Under the pieces are notes generated by a model. It had not been told where the DNA came from. It made no database searches and was given only the letters and a program-made list of their open reading frames with translations. Made by a program: the position numbers and the translations under genes. Of a stretch of DNA of 64,000 nucleotides, positions 53,399-61,098 are shown one piece after another. This DNA comes from Casimicrobium huifangae (lineage in GTDB: Bacteria; Pseudomonadota; Gammaproteobacteria; Burkholderiales; Casimicrobiaceae): assembly GCF_009746125.1 (NCBI RefSeq), contig NZ_CP041352.1:1906436-1970435 (forward strand), read 5' to 3'. How positions within the stretch are numbered: position 1 is the first letter of the stretch; every line of letters starts with the position of its first letter.

Positions 53399-53851
53399 CT
53401 ATTGCACCGGTTTGTGCTGGCGCCGGCCGGTGGCCTGGCCCGACGCAGGATCGCGCGGCGATGTGATCTTGCGCTCGTGCGTCGCAGTGTCGCCAGGGCT
53501 GGTCGCAGTGCTTGTGGCGCCTTTCTTGGGGGCAGCATCTGCCCTGGCAAATGAACCGGTCTGCGTGGCGCCGAACGAGTATGACTGGGTGGTCTTCGGG
53601 CCGGTCGTCCGCGCGTTTTGTGGCGCAGCAGCCGCCGAACCGACGCCGGTGGCCGTGCTACGCGGGTTGGTGACCACCGCGCCACCGGGACCACCCTTGA
53701 AGCGCGAGTGCGGCGACGCGCAGTAGAACGTGCCGTTGTTGTAGCGGCATACATCGGGGCTGACGCAGGCTGGACTGCAGTCGGCGAAGGTGGGCGATGA
53801 AAACGTGGCGAGCGCGAGACCGGTCAGGGCGAGGACTGGCGATAGCTTCAT
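53399..53851 (-). CDS. Small exported Cys-containing hypothetical protein
   Basis: A 150-residue protein. A signal peptide (LSPVLALTGLALATFSSPTFA) is followed by a compact Cys motif CSPACVSPDVCRYNNGTFYC (four Cys, likely two disulfides), then a long low-complexity tail rich in Thr, Ala, Ser and Lys. ATG at 53851 follows GGAG; a longer frame upstream lacks a signal. It is the first gene of the minus-strand run 53851-50534 and is not recognised. Confidence 0.65.
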   Translation of the reverse strand: MKLSPVLALTGLALATFSSPTFADCSPACVSPDVCRYNNGTFYCASPHSRFKGGPGGAVVTNPRSTATGVGSAAAAPQNARTTGPKTTQSYSFGATQTGSFARADAAPKKGATSTATSPGDTATHERKITSPRDPASGQATGRRQHKPVQ

Positions 53852-54223
53852 GGTGTTCTCCGTGTAGTTGCGTGATCGGCGGTCGGCGCGGGACCCTGAT
53901 GGATTCGTCGGGTTCATCGCGCCTCATTCGGGTTTACGCAGCACCATTGTCGGGTCGGACATCACTCACCCGTTATCGCATGGGCATGCGACACAGGCGC
54001 TCTGACAGCACGATATGATCGGCCATCAGCTTCGGCGGGAAATGGCGTTCGATTGGGGCTTGAACAGCACTTCATCCTTATGTCGACTTTTGAAGAAACT
54101 GATCGGCACGCCCGGTTTATTGGCAGCTTGGTACCAAAGCTGATGTCCGCAACGGCACAGTGGAAGGGCGCCTGCCAGGTGGGCCGAGCCCACGGTCCGA
54201 ATGTGGTCGCCATCGTGTTGGTG
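53852..54223. other. Intergenic stretch without a supported gene
   Basis: This 372-base gap lies between the LysM-hydrolase gene stop and the Cys-motif gene start. I see no ORF with a credible start, no RNA gene and no strong terminator. It presumably holds the promoter of the minus-strand run that starts at 53851, but no clear -35/-10 pair stands out. Confidence 0.5.
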
Positions 54224-55180
54224 CTACGGAATTACCAGACGCTGACCGGGTTTGATCAGGTTGGGATCAGGCCCGATGACGGCGAGGTTGGCCTTGTGAA
54301 TCACCGGATACTTCATGGCGTCGCCGTAGTACTTGAGCGCGATCTTCGACAACCAGTCGCCGGCAACCACGACATGAATGCGCGGCTTGCCCGTCGGCGG
54401 CAAATGCGCCGGCGTGCCAGGTTGCGCGGGCACCTGAAAACCCGGCTGGCTGTTCCCCTCGCGCGCCAGCCGGTCCTTGCAGAGCTTGTAGGCGAACGCC
54501 AGATGTCCCGACGACCAGCTCCACACTTGCTGCGATCCGGCGGCGTCACGCGCTGGTGTGACGTGCGAGCTCTTGATTTCCCCCGGCTCCCAGATCAGGC
54601 CGGTCGGGTTCGGCAGCTCGGTACCCGGCAGCACGGCTTTGGGCCATGGTACGCCGCCGATACCACTGTGCGTGGCAAAGAACTTCTGGTGCAGGAACGT
54701 GGTGCTCGCCTGATGCCGGAAGCCGCAGTTGCCAAACGACAGGCGCGAGCAGGTGAGCAGCACATCGCGCTGCGGGTAGATGACGCGCTTGACGGTGGGT
54801 GCAATGGGCGTGTTCCAGACGTCGCCGCCCAGCGTGTTGGTGCGGTCAACGGCGTCGTAAAGCACCATGCACTCAACCGGAATCTGTTCCTCCGCCAGCC
54901 AGCTTGCCACCTCAATGACGGCAGCGCCGCCGCGACTGTGGCCGCCCAGAAATATGGCCTTCACCTTGCCGCTTTTCCAGTAGTCGCGTACCCAGGTGTG
55001 GCAGGCACGCGCCCGCTTGTCGGTGTCGAATCCGCTCAAATACGGGCCACGCAGATACCAGGTGTCGTCGAACGGCAGCAGTTCATTGCGATGCAGGCGG
55101 TTGACGAAACTGTTGTAGTAAGTCCGTTCGTAGGTATCGGTTTCGGTGGACGTGCCGTCGATGCCTGCGTAGATGATCAC
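54224..55180 (-). CDS. Alpha/beta-hydrolase-like protein with C-terminal LysM domain
   Basis: A 318-residue protein. IIYAGIDGTSTETDTY and a nucleophile elbow GGHSRGGAA (Ser82) with ECMVLYDAVDRT after it indicate a serine hydrolase fold, loosely like DUF2235/Tle1-type lipases. The last 50 residues (IHVVVAGDWLSKIALKYYG, then HKANLAVIGPDPNLIKPGQR) are a LysM domain. No signal peptide is seen, so export, if any, would need a dedicated system; a type VI effector role is only a guess. GTG at 55180 follows GGAGAC; the frame upstream of it is non-coding and runs into the divergent kinase gene. A 241-base promoter gap separates it from that kinase. Confidence 0.72.
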   Translation of the reverse strand: MIIYAGIDGTSTETDTYERTYYNSFVNRLHRNELLPFDDTWYLRGPYLSGFDTDKRARACHTWVRDYWKSGKVKAIFLGGHSRGGAAVIEVASWLAEEQIPVECMVLYDAVDRTNTLGGDVWNTPIAPTVKRVIYPQRDVLLTCSRLSFGNCGFRHQASTTFLHQKFFATHSGIGGVPWPKAVLPGTELPNPTGLIWEPGEIKSSHVTPARDAAGSQQVWSWSSGHLAFAYKLCKDRLAREGNSQPGFQVPAQPGTPAHLPPTGKPRIHVVVAGDWLSKIALKYYGDAMKYPVIHKANLAVIGPDPNLIKPGQRLVIP

Positions 55181-55421
55181 TGCTGTCTCCGGTTGCGGCC
55201 GGCGCAAGCCGCGCCTGTCCGGTTTCACGCGCTGGGTGGAGAAACTCGGACAGCGGAAACAATTTGTCACACAGGCAGTGGTTGCCATGCTGGCGCATTT
55301 GGATGCGTCGCGCCGTCTCTGAAAGGGCACGGCTACACTTTCGGCAGCCGCAACCACCGCGCCGCAACAGCTGCCATCTGATTGGCCGCTGGCGCCGCGA
55401 CCGCAACAACCGGGGGAGCAG

Positions 55422-58400
55422 TTGGAACTCACACTGCAGGCGATGAAGACGCTGTCCGAGCTGATGGACAGGGCGCTCGAGCTCGACGACGAGGCTCGTA
55501 CGCGCTGGCTTGCCGAGCTGGCGACCGGGCCGCACGCCACGTTGCACCCGCTGGTGCGCGAGATGTTGGCAAAACAGGCGGACATGTCCACCACGTTTCT
55601 GCTGAGCCCCGCCAGCGGTGGCGATTCGGTGATTGCGGGCGAACCGGCAAGCGCTGCGCTCGTGGCGGGCGCGCATGTCGGCCCCTATGTGCTGGACCGA
55701 CCCATCGGTCAGGGGGGAATGGGCGCTGTCTGGCTCGCGCATCGGGACGATGGCACCCTGAAACGGCAGGTGGCGCTGAAGCTGCCGCTGGGCCATCGCA
55801 GTGGCGCGCTGGCGGAACGCTTCGCCCGCGAGCGCGACATCCTGGCGTCGCTGACTCACCCGAACATTGCGCGGCTTTACGACGCCGGTTTCAGTGCTGA
55901 TGGGCAGCCGTTTCTCGCACTGGAATACATCGTTGGTCAGCCGATTACCGAGTATTGCGATGCGCAGCGGCTTGACGTGCGCGACCGTCTGCAGTGCTTT
56001 CTGCAGGTGGCGGATGCCGTGCAATATGCGCACGGCAATCTGGTCATTCATCGCGATCTGAAGCCGGCCAATATTCTGGTCAGCGACGACCGTCGCGTCC
56101 ATCTGCTCGATTTCGGCATCGCCAAGTTGCTCGATGACCCGGTGGCGCACGCGGCCGACTCGGAGCTCACGGTGGTGACGGGACGCGCCCTGACGCTCGA
56201 TTACGCGAGTCCGGAACAAATCCAGGGCACGGCGGTTGGCACCGCGAGCGATGTTTATTCGATGGCAGTGGTGCTGTACCAGTTGCTGACCGGGCAGAAG
56301 CCATACACGTTGAAGCGGGGCACCCGCGCTGAACTTGAGGAGGCGATAGTCGGTTCCGATCCACCGCGCATGAGCGAGGCGGTGCGGCGACGTAACGGTG
56401 GCGAGCGGCTGGCGCGGGCGCTCGCCGGCGATCTCGACACCATCGTTGCCCACGCGATGCGCAAGGATCCGCAGCAGCGCTACACCACGGCGTCCGCTTT
56501 TGCCGATGATGTTCGCCGCTATCTGGATGGACGTCCGGTGCTGGCGCGACCCGATTCCTGGGGCTACCGGGCAGGCAAGTTCATCGCGCGCAACCGGCTG
56601 CCGGTGGGGGCCGGTGCGGCGGTGCTGACGGCGCTGGTGGGCGGCTTTGCGGCCGCCATGTGGCAGGCCGATGTGGCGCGCAACGAAGCAGGACGTGCCG
56701 ATCGCGAGGCGGTGGCTGCGCGGGAAGCAAAATCCCGTGCCGACGCCGAAGCAGCGCGCGCCCGCGCCGAAAGCCAGCGTGCTGATGTTGAAGCGCAGGC
56801 GGCGCGTGCCGAGGCTGCTCGCGCTGATACCGAGGCCGCTGCCGCGTTGCAGGCGGCCCGGCGGGCGAGCGAAGCGGCGAACGCTGCCAATCAGTCGGCG
56901 GTGCGGGCTGATCGTGAGGCGATCACCGCGACGCGCGAGACGCAGCGGGCGACGTCGGTGCATGGCTTCATGGTGGATCTGTTTGCTGCCAACAGCAACG
57001 ACCAGAAGAATGCTGTCGAAGTCCGCAAGCTGACCGCCAAGCAGTTGCTCGACCGCGGCACGGCCCGCCTGGAGGCAGCCGGGACCGGCGACAGCAGCGT
57101 CGATGACTCGCTTTACGCGCTGTTTGGCAAACTTTACGAGAACCTGGCCGACTACGAAACGTCGAAGCGGCTGCGTGAGAAAACCATTGAGCGCGTCGCG
57201 CAGCGCCACGGCAGGCAATCCGTTGAGTACGCCAACGCGATTCTCGATCTCGCCTGGGTTGAGGCACACGATATTGCCGGCAAGCGCATGGACCTGGTGC
57301 GCGAGGCCAAAGCCATCCTGCAAAAGCACGCCGCTGAATCACCTGCCTTGGCCCGCGCCTGGGTCATAGAGGCGCGCACGATTGATCGCGCGCGACCGCA
57401 GGAGAAGCTTGCTGCGGCGAAGGAGGCCCTGCGCATCCTGCAACAGCACCCGACGCAGCTGCGGCTCAAGGCTGACGCCGAAACTGCCCTGGCGCTGGCG
57501 GAGCGCGAGCTGGGCAATTACGAGGCAGGGCTCGCGGCCTTGCAACGCTCGGCGGCGGCATACGCGCAGCTTTACGGCGAAGACAGTCTCGAATACGCCC
57601 AGGCGCTCGGCGGCATTGGCATGACGCAGCGCGGCTTGCTGCGCCTGACCGACTCCGAGCGTTCGCTGGCGAAAGCGGTCGAGTTGCTGCGGCCGTATCA
57701 CCGCTATCCGGTCGAGGCGACCGTGTTTGGAAGAGGCTTGCAACTGGCACGGGCCGGGCGCGGGGACTTCGACAGCGCAGCTCGCACTCTGGAGTCGGCG
57801 CACAGCGCGGTGACGGGTAGCGAACCGTCTGCCGCCAATATGCGATCCAGCATCAGCGGCGCGCTGGCCACCATCGCCTCGGCTCGCGGCGACACCCGTC
57901 GCGCGCTGCAGCTGTCACAGCGCGCACTGGCGGAGCGCGACGGCCGTCAGACCAACCTGATCGCGGCCGACGCTGTCAGCCTGGCCAGCACCGCTGTTGC
58001 CGCCCGCGAGTTCGATATCGCCGATGCTGCGCTGGCGACGGCGTACCGGATACGCGACGAAAAGGGCCTGCCATCGCACACGGCGATGTCGCTCACGCGA
58101 GTCGCCACCGAGCTCGCCGCGCGACGAACGGCCGCTGCGCGCACCGCTGGCGATACCGTCCCCGCTGAAGGCCAGGCACCGATGAGCACTGATCCCAGCG
58201 CTGCCAACGAGCCGCGCGGCGATGACGGTATGACACCGCAGTCGCGGTTGACCGGTGACATCCGGCGGGCACGGGCTGCGGCATCCCGTCGCGATTGGGA
58301 GTCGGTGCGTCAGTTGTCGACGAACTGGCTGCGGCCTGATTCCGGCTTTGAGCTTCCAGTCCACTACCGGGCTGATCTGCTGCTGCTGCTGGGCGAGGCA

Positions 58401-58538
58401 GAGCTGCGCCTTGGTCGTGACAGCGCACCAACGACGCTGCGGACTGCCGTGGACATCATGGAGAAGCACTATGCCAGCGGCAGCCGTTCGCTGGCCTGGG
58501 GCCGACAGTTGCTGGCCGGCAAGATGGTGGAACAATGA
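55422..58538 (+). CDS. Membrane-bound Ser/Thr protein kinase with coiled coil and TPR-like repeats
   Basis: A 1038-residue Hanks-type kinase. The N-terminal 80 residues are helical; the kinase domain (about 89-370) has the glycine loop IGQGGMGAVW, K120, E137, HRDLKPANILV with D212 and the DFG motif 230-232. A transmembrane helix follows at about 393-414. Residues about 415-510 form a long Ala/Arg/Glu-rich coiled coil (repeated ADREA/ARAEAARADTEA). The rest is a TPR-like sensor domain. TTG at 55422 has GGGGGAG upstream; ATG at 55443 is possible. An ECF sigma factor gene follows 43 bases later, a frequent kinase-sigma pairing that may let the kinase regulate the sigma factor (inference). Confidence 0.88.
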   Translation: MELTLQAMKTLSELMDRALELDDEARTRWLAELATGPHATLHPLVREMLAKQADMSTTFLLSPASGGDSVIAGEPASAALVAGAHVGPYVLDRPIGQGGMGAVWLAHRDDGTLKRQVALKLPLGHRSGALAERFARERDILASLTHPNIARLYDAGFSADGQPFLALEYIVGQPITEYCDAQRLDVRDRLQCFLQVADAVQYAHGNLVIHRDLKPANILVSDDRRVHLLDFGIAKLLDDPVAHAADSELTVVTGRALTLDYASPEQIQGTAVGTASDVYSMAVVLYQLLTGQKPYTLKRGTRAELEEAIVGSDPPRMSEAVRRRNGGERLARALAGDLDTIVAHAMRKDPQQRYTTASAFADDVRRYLDGRPVLARPDSWGYRAGKFIARNRLPVGAGAAVLTALVGGFAAAMWQADVARNEAGRADREAVAAREAKSRADAEAARARAESQRADVEAQAARAEAARADTEAAAALQAARRASEAANAANQSAVRADREAITATRETQRATSVHGFMVDLFAANSNDQKNAVEVRKLTAKQLLDRGTARLEAAGTGDSSVDDSLYALFGKLYENLADYETSKRLREKTIERVAQRHGRQSVEYANAILDLAWVEAHDIAGKRMDLVREAKAILQKHAAESPALARAWVIEARTIDRARPQEKLAAAKEALRILQQHPTQLRLKADAETALALAERELGNYEAGLAALQRSAAAYAQLYGEDSLEYAQALGGIGMTQRGLLRLTDSERSLAKAVELLRPYHRYPVEATVFGRGLQLARAGRGDFDSAARTLESAHSAVTGSEPSAANMRSSISGALATIASARGDTRRALQLSQRALAERDGRQTNLIAADAVSLASTAVAAREFDIADAALATAYRIRDEKGLPSHTAMSLTRVATELAARRTAAARTAGDTVPAEGQAPMSTDPSAANEPRGDDGMTPQSRLTGDIRRARAAASRRDWESVRQLSTNWLRPDSGFELPVHYRADLLLLLGEAELRLGRDSAPTTLRTAVDIMEKHYASGSRSLAWGRQLLAGKMVEQ

Positions 58539-58581
58539 AGGTGAGCCAGCTACCAGTCGCCGGTGCGCAGGGATGTCTGAC

Positions 58582-59145
58582 ATGAGTGAGATTACCGAGC
58601 TGCTGTCGCGCGCGCGCGCCGGCGAATCACAGGCCGCGCATGAAGCCTATGCCAGCCTCTATCCGGAGCTGCGCCGCATTGCGCACAGCCGCCTGCGGCA
58701 GGGTGGCAACCGCATTTCTCTCGACACCACCGCGCTGGTACATGACAGTTATCTGCGTTTCGTCAATGCCAAATCGCTGGATGTCAGCGGCCGCAATCAC
58801 TTCCTGGCCTATGCGTCGAAAGTGATGCGGTCGGTGATTGTCGATCTGATCCGCGAGGCCAACGCCGAGCGCCGCGGCGGCGGGCAGTTTGACGTCACGC
58901 TCAATACGGCGATTGCCGAGGCCTCGCCCGACAGCCGAACCAAAGGCGACGAGGCGCTGTTTGTGCACGATGCCCTGACCAAGCTGGAGCAAGTGGATCA
59001 ACGTCTGGCGACCGTGGTCGAAATGCGCTACTTCGCCGGGCTGACGGATAGCGAGATCGCCGAATGCCTCGGCGTCACCGTGCGTACCGTCGGCCGCGAC
59101 TGGGAGAAGGCGCGCCTTTTTCTGTATGCGATGCTGAAGGATTGA
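58582..59145 (+). CDS. ECF-type sigma factor (family often paired with Ser/Thr kinases)
   Basis: A 187-residue sigma-70-family factor. Region 2 includes ARAGESQAAHEAYASLYPEL and LVHDSYLRFVNAKSL, with NHFLAYASKVMRSVIVDLIR for core binding and promoter opening; region 4 ends RLATVVEMRYFAGLTDSEIA, then ECLGVTVRTVGRDWEKARLF, the -35-binding helix-turn-helix. The ALVHDSYLR and RNHFLAYASKVMR motifs mark the subgroup encoded beside Hanks-type kinases. ATG at 58582 has AGGGA eight bases upstream. No anti-sigma factor gene is next to it, so the upstream kinase may control it. Confidence 0.88.
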   Translation: MSEITELLSRARAGESQAAHEAYASLYPELRRIAHSRLRQGGNRISLDTTALVHDSYLRFVNAKSLDVSGRNHFLAYASKVMRSVIVDLIREANAERRGGGQFDVTLNTAIAEASPDSRTKGDEALFVHDALTKLEQVDQRLATVVEMRYFAGLTDSEIAECLGVTVRTVGRDWEKARLFLYAMLKD

Positions 59146-59266
59146 TCGCCGTCGCCGCTGACGATGCACGGTGCCTCCGCACGTGGCAGGGGCGCACTGC
59201 CATGTCCGACCCAACGTGATGCTGCCGTTAAACCGGCAAGAGGAGCAATCTGCATTTGTTTGAGCT

Positions 59267-59578
59267 ATGGCGGTCAAGATGACATCGTCCGGCGTTTGTG
59301 CGCCGTCTGCGCCGGCGTTGCCGCCGGCGTTGGATGCCGCGCAGTGGCGGCTGGCATTGCAGTGGCTCGACCGTATCGACGCGACCGGCCAGGTGGCTGA
59401 GCGTGGTGTCCTGCTGCAAGGTTTGCAATTGACGCAACCGGCCACCGCGAGCGCGGTGCAGCACCTGCTTGAACTGCGCGACCGCATGGTCGCAGCGGAA
59501 TTTCTCGTCACCGCGTGGCCGCTGTTGGTAGTGGCGTCCGGCCAAAGCGGCGGCGACCAATCACCGGGCAAGCGCTAA
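59267..59578 (+). CDS. Hypothetical small protein, likely truncated kinase N-terminus
   Basis: A 103-residue ORF, not a known family. WLDRIDATGQVAERGVLLQG, then LQLTQPATASAVQHLLELRD and RMVAAEFL align with the region before the kinase domain of the gene at 55422 (LMDRALELDDEARTRWLAEL ... VREMLAKQADMSTTFL): same spacing of Leu, Arg, Pro and Phe-Leu. After this it ends without a kinase domain. It may be the remnant of a second kinase, lost by deletion before the repeat at 59676. Start ATG at 59267 lacks a strong Shine-Dalgarno. Confidence 0.45.
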   Translation: MAVKMTSSGVCAPSAPALPPALDAAQWRLALQWLDRIDATGQVAERGVLLQGLQLTQPATASAVQHLLELRDRMVAAEFLVTAWPLLVVASGQSGGDQSPGKR

Positions 59579-59675
59579 AGCGTCTGTTCATTATCGCGCA
59601 GGGGATCCGTCGCAGATCGCGGACGATTCACCCCGTGAGCGCAGAACGGCTGCCAACAGCAGGCATCTTTCGTAA

Positions 59676-59767
59676 AAAAGCCTTATCCAATAAGGGCTGG
59701 ACAGTCGAAAATTAAAAAGTCGAGAATCAGCAAAAATCCCATACAGCCCTTATTGAATAGGCGTTTC
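59676..59767 (+). repeat. Paired-hairpin intergenic element, copy D
   Basis: Left palindrome GCCTTATCCAATAAGGGC (59680-59697), right palindrome GCCCTTATTGAATAGGC (59746-59762) followed by GTTTC as in copy A. Start-to-start distance 66 bases; GTCGA (59719) precedes the right palindrome by 27. It lies between the truncated kinase-like ORF and fabG. The rest of the 59579-59900 gap holds only a weak promoter candidate. Confidence 0.75.
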
Positions 59768-59780
59768 GGTAAAAAGCTGT

Positions 59781-59809
59781 TTGGCCCGATGCTGCGTTGA
59801 CACTATGCT
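59781..59809 (+). promoter_or_regulatory. Candidate promoter of fabG
   Basis: TTGGCC (59781-59786) and TATGCT (59804-59809) are separated by 17 bases, directly after the paired-hairpin element and about 90 bases before the fabG ATG. fabG needs its own promoter because it is cut off from fabD. Match to consensus is moderate. Confidence 0.35.
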
Positions 59810-59900
59810 TTGGCGTGTCCCCGCGTGCTCTAATTCCGTCCACACTTTGCGGTGTCACCACCGCGCAGAAAACTCAGAGAACATCGCGAGAGGATCGGAC

Positions 59901-60632
59901 ATGAAGGACAAAGTGACCCTGGTCACCGGGGCGACACGCGGCATTGGCGCGGCCATTGCACGAACGCTGGCCGAGGCCGGCGCAAAAGTGATCGGTACCG
60001 CCACCACGCAGGACGGCGCCGACCGAATCGGTGCGGCGCTGGCGCCGCTGGGCGGTCGCGGCATCGTGCTCAACGTCACCGACGCCGCCGCCATCGACGC
60101 CGCGCTGAAGGACATCGAGGCGAAGGAGGGGGCCGTTGCCATTCTCGTCAACAACGCCGGCATCACGCGTGACACGCTGCTGATGCGAATGAAGGACGAT
60201 GACTGGGACGCCGTTCTCGACACTAACCTCAAGAGCGTGTTCCGGCTCACCCGCGCCGTCAGCCGCGCGATGATGAAGGCTCGCTTTGGCCGCGTGGTGA
60301 ATATTGGCTCGGTGGTGGGCTCGATGGGCAACGCCGGGCAGGTCAACTATGCCGCCGCCAAGGCTGGCCTGATCGGCATGACCAAATCGCTCGCCGCCGA
60401 GTTGGGTTCGCGCGGGATCACCGTGAATCTGGTGGCGCCCGGCTTTATTGATACCGACATGACGCAAGCCTTGCCGGAAGCGCAGCGCGCGAAGCTGGTC
60501 GAAATGATTCCAGCGGGTCGCCTTGGTACGCCGGACGACATCGCGCACGCGGTGAAGTTTTTGTGCGACGAGCACGCCGGTTATGTCACCGGCACGACCC
60601 TGCACGTCAATGGCGGAATGTATTACGCGTAA
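59901..60632 (+). CDS. fabG: 3-oxoacyl-ACP reductase (FabG)
   Basis: A 243-residue SDR enzyme that reduces 3-oxoacyl-ACP with NADPH. The cofactor loop is VTGATRGIGAAIA, NNAG at 84-87 is conserved, and the active site has Ser137, Tyr150 and Lys154 (NIGSVVGSMG, VNYAAAKAG). APGFIDTDMTQALPE and the C-terminal TLHVNGGMYYA are characteristic of FabG rather than generic SDRs. The ATG at 59901 is set by this N-terminus (MKDKVTLVTG). It heads a second block with acpP and fabF. Confidence 0.95.
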   Translation: MKDKVTLVTGATRGIGAAIARTLAEAGAKVIGTATTQDGADRIGAALAPLGGRGIVLNVTDAAAIDAALKDIEAKEGAVAILVNNAGITRDTLLMRMKDDDWDAVLDTNLKSVFRLTRAVSRAMMKARFGRVVNIGSVVGSMGNAGQVNYAAAKAGLIGMTKSLAAELGSRGITVNLVAPGFIDTDMTQALPEAQRAKLVEMIPAGRLGTPDDIAHAVKFLCDEHAGYVTGTTLHVNGGMYYA

Positions 60633-60704
60633 TTTCCGCGCAGTTCAGCCATTTTGAGCGGCATTTGCGACATTGAAAACGCCTTCTAGTCGTCACATCG
60701 CGTT

Positions 60705-60742
60705 TGCTAAAATGCTTCCGCTGCGGCTTTTTTGCCGCTTTT
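60705..60742 (+). promoter_or_regulatory. acpP promoter (extended -10) and leader hairpin
   Basis: TGCTAAAAT (60705-60713) is an extended -10 box between fabG and acpP. GCGGC-TTTTTT-GCCGC followed by TTTT (60723-60742) lies in the transcript leader and could act as a weak attenuator or stabilising hairpin. This gives acpP its own promoter, as its high protein level requires. Confidence 0.45.
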
Positions 60743-60769
60743 CTTTGAAGGATCCATTAAGGATTTGCC

Positions 60770-61006
60770 ATGAGTGATATCGAAGCCCGCGTAAGAAAAA
60801 TCGTTGCTGACCAACTGGGCGTTGCGGAAGCCGACATCAAGAACGAATCGTCGTTTGTCGATGATCTGGGTGCAGACTCTCTCGACACCGTCGAGCTCGT
60901 CATGGCCCTTGAGGAAGCCTTCGGCACCGAAATTCCGGATGAAGAAGCTGAAAAGATTACGACTGTCCAGCTCGCGATTGACTACATCAACTCGCACAAG
61001 AAATAA
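60770..61006 (+). CDS. acpP: Acyl carrier protein
   Basis: A 78-residue acidic protein, [20 protein letters not shown] at the start and [19 protein letters not shown] around Ser37, the phosphopantetheine attachment site. It carries acyl chains in fatty-acid synthesis. AAGGA precedes the ATG. A terminator follows 31 bases after its stop, so acpP mRNA is mostly separate from fabF. Confidence 0.98.
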   Translation: MSDIEARVRKIVADQLGVAEADIKNESSFVDDLGADSLDTVELVMALEEAFGTEIPDEEAEKITTVQLAIDYINSHKK

Positions 61007-61037
61007 GTCTCAGGGTCTCCGCCTTTGAGCTACTCAG

Positions 61038-61064
61038 AAAAGGCGGCCACTGAGCCGCCTTTTT
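61038..61064 (+). terminator. Terminator between acpP and fabF
   Basis: AAAAGGCGGC-CACTGA-GCCGCCTTTT is a perfect 10-bp stem running into TTTTTCTTTTG. It lies 31 bases after acpP and about 35 bases before fabF, so fabF depends on readthrough or a promoter nearby. Confidence 0.88.
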
Positions 61065-61098
61065 CTTTTGTTTCCGATTCAGCGAAAAGTTATTCACC

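Noticed and set aside
55181-55594. N-terminal extension of the hydrolase-LysM gene
   Set aside because: The extra frame overlaps the divergent kinase gene and reads as Ser/Cys-rich shadow; GTG at 55180 with GGAGAC fits better.
55083-57329. Long minus-strand frame opposite the Ser/Thr kinase
   Set aside because: The kinase motifs on the plus strand are unambiguous; the antisense product has no recognisable domain.
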